DNA of 64,000 nt, taken from positions 62,001-126,000 of the forward strand of contig NZ_BBZJ01000015.1 of the NCBI RefSeq assembly GCF_001417775.1, given 5' to 3'. Made by a program: the position numbers and the translations under genes. The notes under the pieces are model-generated. The model was not told the DNA's origin, did no database searches, and saw only the letters and a program-made list of their open reading frames with translations. This document shows, in pieces, positions 61,967-64,000 of the stretch; the first letter of the stretch is position 1, and each line of letters starts with the position of its first letter. This stretch comes from Streptomyces sp. TP-A0356 (GTDB taxonomy: Bacteria; Actinomycetota; Actinomycetes; Streptomycetales; Streptomycetaceae).

Positions 61967-62055
61967 GCCGCTGCCCTCCTCCCGGTCCAACCGGTCTGCT
62001 GCGGGGTATCAAAGGTGCGGTAGCTCAACGCAGGGGTCTTTCAGGTGTCGTGTGT

Positions 62056-63177
62056 TCAGTGACCGGCGGTGGAGTGCGGGTTGGCAGCCGCGCCCTCGGT
62101 GCTCAACAGCACAACCGTCGAGGTCGCATCGAGCCCCAGTGCCGCGCGGCGTTCGTCGCCACCGACGCCCGTGAGCACCATACGAAGACCGGCGAGCGCG
62201 GCGGCCCCGCAGGGACCCGAGGAAACACCCAGGGCGGCGAGGTCACCGGCCGCGCGGGCGCTGTCGGCGTCGGGGATGGCGACCGCGGCGTCCAGCCCGC
62301 CGTGCAGATAGGGCCAGGCGATACTGGACGGGGTGCCGCAGTTCAGCCCGGCCATGGTGGTGTCGGCGGTGGTGACACTGACGGGTTCGCCGAGGGTGAG
62401 GCTTTCCAGGACGCAGGCGGCGGCCTCCGGCTCCACCGACAACAGCGCCGGAGCTCGCCGGGAGGGGCGGCTGCGGTAGTGGGTGACGACGGCCTGGGCC
62501 AGTGACCCGACGCCCACCGGTATGGCGACGAGGTCAGGTCCTTCGACGACTCCCTGTGCCGCCAACTGCTCGTCGATCTCGGCGCAGAGGGTGGAGTAGC
62601 CCTCGACGATCCAGGCCGGGATCTGCTCATAGCCCGACCAGGCCGTGTCCTGGACCAGGACCGCGTCCGGCGCGGCGGCCGCTTCGGCCGCCAGGCGCAC
62701 GGCGTCGTCGTACGGCCCCGAGACCTCGGTCACCTTCGCCTGCTCGGCGACGATGGCCGCCACGGCCTGCGGATGTACGCCGTGTGGGACGAAGACGTGG
62801 GCGTGCTGTCCGAGCAGGCGCGCCATACGGGCCACCGCCCGGCCATGGTTGCCGTCGGTGGCGGTCACCAGGGTGACCGGGCCCGGCTCCTGGCCGCTCG
62901 CGGCCCGCTCGGCAAGGGTGCGGTGGACCGCCCAGGACGCACCCAGCGCCTTGAACGCGGGCAGCCCCAGACGGCACGACTCGTCCTTGACGAAGACTCG
63001 GCCGATCGCCAACTCGGCCGCCAGCGGCGGGAATTCGGCCAGCCGGGTGGGTGAGTAGTCGGGCTGCGCAGTATGGAAGCCCCGCACCTCGGCGGGTGCG
63101 GGGTCACACCGCCAGGTACGGGCACTGGGGCGCACAGACCACGGCAGGGGACGGGAGGAGGAAGCATTCTCAAGCAC
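62056..63177 (-). CDS. PLP-dependent ammonia-lyase, diaminopropionate type
   Basis: A 373-residue fold-type II PLP enzyme. The N-terminal motif FHTAQPDYSPTRLAEFPPLA and the PLP lysine in LGLPAFKALGASWAVHRTLA near residue 72 match diaminopropionate ammonia-lyase, as do ATDGNHGRAVARMARLLG and the Gly-rich VGVGSLAQAVV. It would cleave diaminopropionate or a related amino acid into pyruvate and ammonia. The start is uncertain (GTG 63177, or a later GTG near VRPSARTW). LysE and the M20 relic lie after it and suggest a shared amino acid pathway. Confidence 0.85.
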   Translation of the reverse strand: MLENASSSRPLPWSVRPSARTWRCDPAPAEVRGFHTAQPDYSPTRLAEFPPLAAELAIGRVFVKDESCRLGLPAFKALGASWAVHRTLAERAASGQEPGPVTLVTATDGNHGRAVARMARLLGQHAHVFVPHGVHPQAVAAIVAEQAKVTEVSGPYDDAVRLAAEAAAAPDAVLVQDTAWSGYEQIPAWIVEGYSTLCAEIDEQLAAQGVVEGPDLVAIPVGVGSLAQAVVTHYRSRPSRRAPALLSVEPEAAACVLESLTLGEPVSVTTADTTMAGLNCGTPSSIAWPYLHGGLDAAVAIPDADSARAAGDLAALGVSSGPCGAAALAGLRMVLTGVGGDERRAALGLDATSTVVLLSTEGAAANPHSTAGH

Positions 63178-63436
63178 ACGATCAGGGTGCGGCGCCGTCC
63201 TACGATCGGTCCAGCGAATGTTTTCGACCTATACCCTTCGAAGGTACCGACTGTTCCAGCCTCGCTCCGCGACGGCGAGGAGAGCGGTGCACCGAGGTTC
63301 GGTTCTTGGTCGCCGCGTGAACGACGTGCTGGGCCGAGGAACAGCGCGAGCTCAGAGACCGGCCTCACACTGGAGTGGGCCGGAAGTGACGGCCAATCCG
63401 GGGTCGAGCCGTGTACCCCGGCGCTATGTTGCCTCC

Positions 63437-63907
63437 ATGCACTCCACAGAGGTCTCTCGGCATGTGAATGCTTCGCGGCCCGCCGTCTACCGGGCGCTCG
63501 TGGATGCGGACGCGCTTACGAAGTGGCGAGTGCCGGTCGGCTTGACCTGCCACGTACACGAATTCGACGCCCGCGAAGGCGGCAGGTTCCGCATCTCGCT
63601 CACCTACGACTCGCCGGTTGGCGCCGGCAAGTCGGCTCCCCACACGGACACCTATCACGGCCACTTCGCGAAACTCGTGCCGAACGAACAGGTGGTCGAG
63701 GTGTTGGAGTTCGAGACCACGGATCCCGCGCTTCGCGGCACGATGACCATGACGACCACTCTCACCGATGCAGACGGCGGCACTGACGTCCTCGTGGTGC
63801 ACGAAGGGATTCCCGACGGTGTGCCCGCCGCCGACAACGAGACAGGCACGCGCATGGCACTGACCAACCTTGCCCGGCTCGTTGAGGCCACCGAGCGCTC
63901 CGGGTGA
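63437..63907 (+). CDS. SRPBCC/AHSA1-family protein
   Basis: A 156-residue START-like protein. It opens with STEVSRHVNASRPAVYRALV, continues DADALTKWRVPVGLTCHVHE, and ends in a C-terminal helix (GTRMALTNLARLVEATE), the Aha1-C/SRPBCC layout. Such proteins bind hydrophobic ligands; many are next to ArsR genes but none is seen here. ATG 63437 is the first start with protein-like downstream text; the in-frame upstream extension to 63218 is not. The 63178-63436 and 63908-64000 stretches hold nothing I can support. Confidence 0.85.
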   Translation: MHSTEVSRHVNASRPAVYRALVDADALTKWRVPVGLTCHVHEFDAREGGRFRISLTYDSPVGAGKSAPHTDTYHGHFAKLVPNEQVVEVLEFETTDPALRGTMTMTTTLTDADGGTDVLVVHEGIPDGVPAADNETGTRMALTNLARLVEATERSG

Positions 63908-64000
63908 CCAGTCTCGGCGGTGGAGCACAGCCACCAGCACCACGGCGACAGCATCGCCCCCGGTTGCCGCGTCCCGGTCCGGTGCTGGGAGGCCGTTGGC

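Overview
The window is uniformly GC-rich, uses GTG and TTG starts freely, has GC-biased third codon positions, and carries families typical of a Streptomyces-type actinomycete (WYL/YafY regulator, dual-domain Lrp, PPK2, CBS-BON proteins, terpene cyclase, several P450 and SDR genes). No rRNA, tRNA, CRISPR or core housekeeping operon was seen. At least eleven genes are broken, so this looks like an accessory part of the chromosome, perhaps an arm, or a large plasmid; that placement is inference.

Layout. 1-4.6 kb: end of an ABC permease, a membrane protein, an MFS exporter, an IS256-type transposase stub and a Na+/H+ antiporter. 4.8-11.7 kb: a metal-homeostasis block with an NmtR-like ArsR regulator divergent from a P1B-4 metal ATPase, a zur (Fur-family) relic, and a tightly coupled run encoding a small protein, a COG0523/CobW GTPase, a WD40 protein, a 2Fe-2S thioredoxin-like ferredoxin and a second NmtR-like ArsR, followed by a His-rich repeat protein and an SmtB-type ArsR. 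12-18 kb: TetR with aldo/keto reductase and SDR, then a leftward drug-efflux-type ABC operon with a DUF4097 protein and a ribbon-helix-helix regulator. 18.5-23.6 kb: dual Lrp regulator divergent from a Rox-like flavin monooxygenase, and a membrane PAS-GGDEF diguanylate cyclase. 23.9-29.8 kb: P450 and terpene cyclase pair, Orn/Lys/Arg decarboxylase, GNAT enzyme, IS701 relic. 29.9-34.7 kb: diacylglycerol kinase, alkyl-DHAP-synthase-like flavoprotein, TetR and GlpD, in the same order as M. tuberculosis Rv2252-Rv2249c. 34.9-37.5 kb: secreted lipase and a membrane protein. 37.7-40.4 kb: arsenic cluster (arsR, aquaporin, arsC, GNAT stub; divergent arsM). 40.6-43.4 kb: PPK2, a relic of a Pat-type acyl-CoA synthetase, and two CBS-BON proteins. 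43.8-49.5 kb: sigma factor with a run of damaged genes (SDR, carotenoid oxygenase, alpha/beta hydrolase) and DUF2267. 49.8-58.6 kb: APC permease, two SDRs with divergent LysR, then P450, flavin monooxygenase and amidohydrolase. 58.9-64 kb: cold-shock protein, frameshifted WYL regulator with VOC protein, M20 peptidase relic, LysE exporter, diaminopropionate ammonia-lyase-like enzyme and SRPBCC protein.

How the genes may work together. The best candidate for a poorly described system is the GTPase-WD40-ferredoxin-ArsR run with its His-rich companion: stop and start codons overlap, the regulators carry a Ni/Co-type sensor site, and Zur-like sequences lie at both ends. The ars block is a complete sense, reduce, transport and methylate module. 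The GlpD-flavoprotein-kinase block points to glycerol-3-phosphate and phosphatidate or ether-lipid metabolism. Four relics (zur, Pat-type synthetase, SDR, alpha/beta hydrolase) keep both gene ends but have lost the middle.
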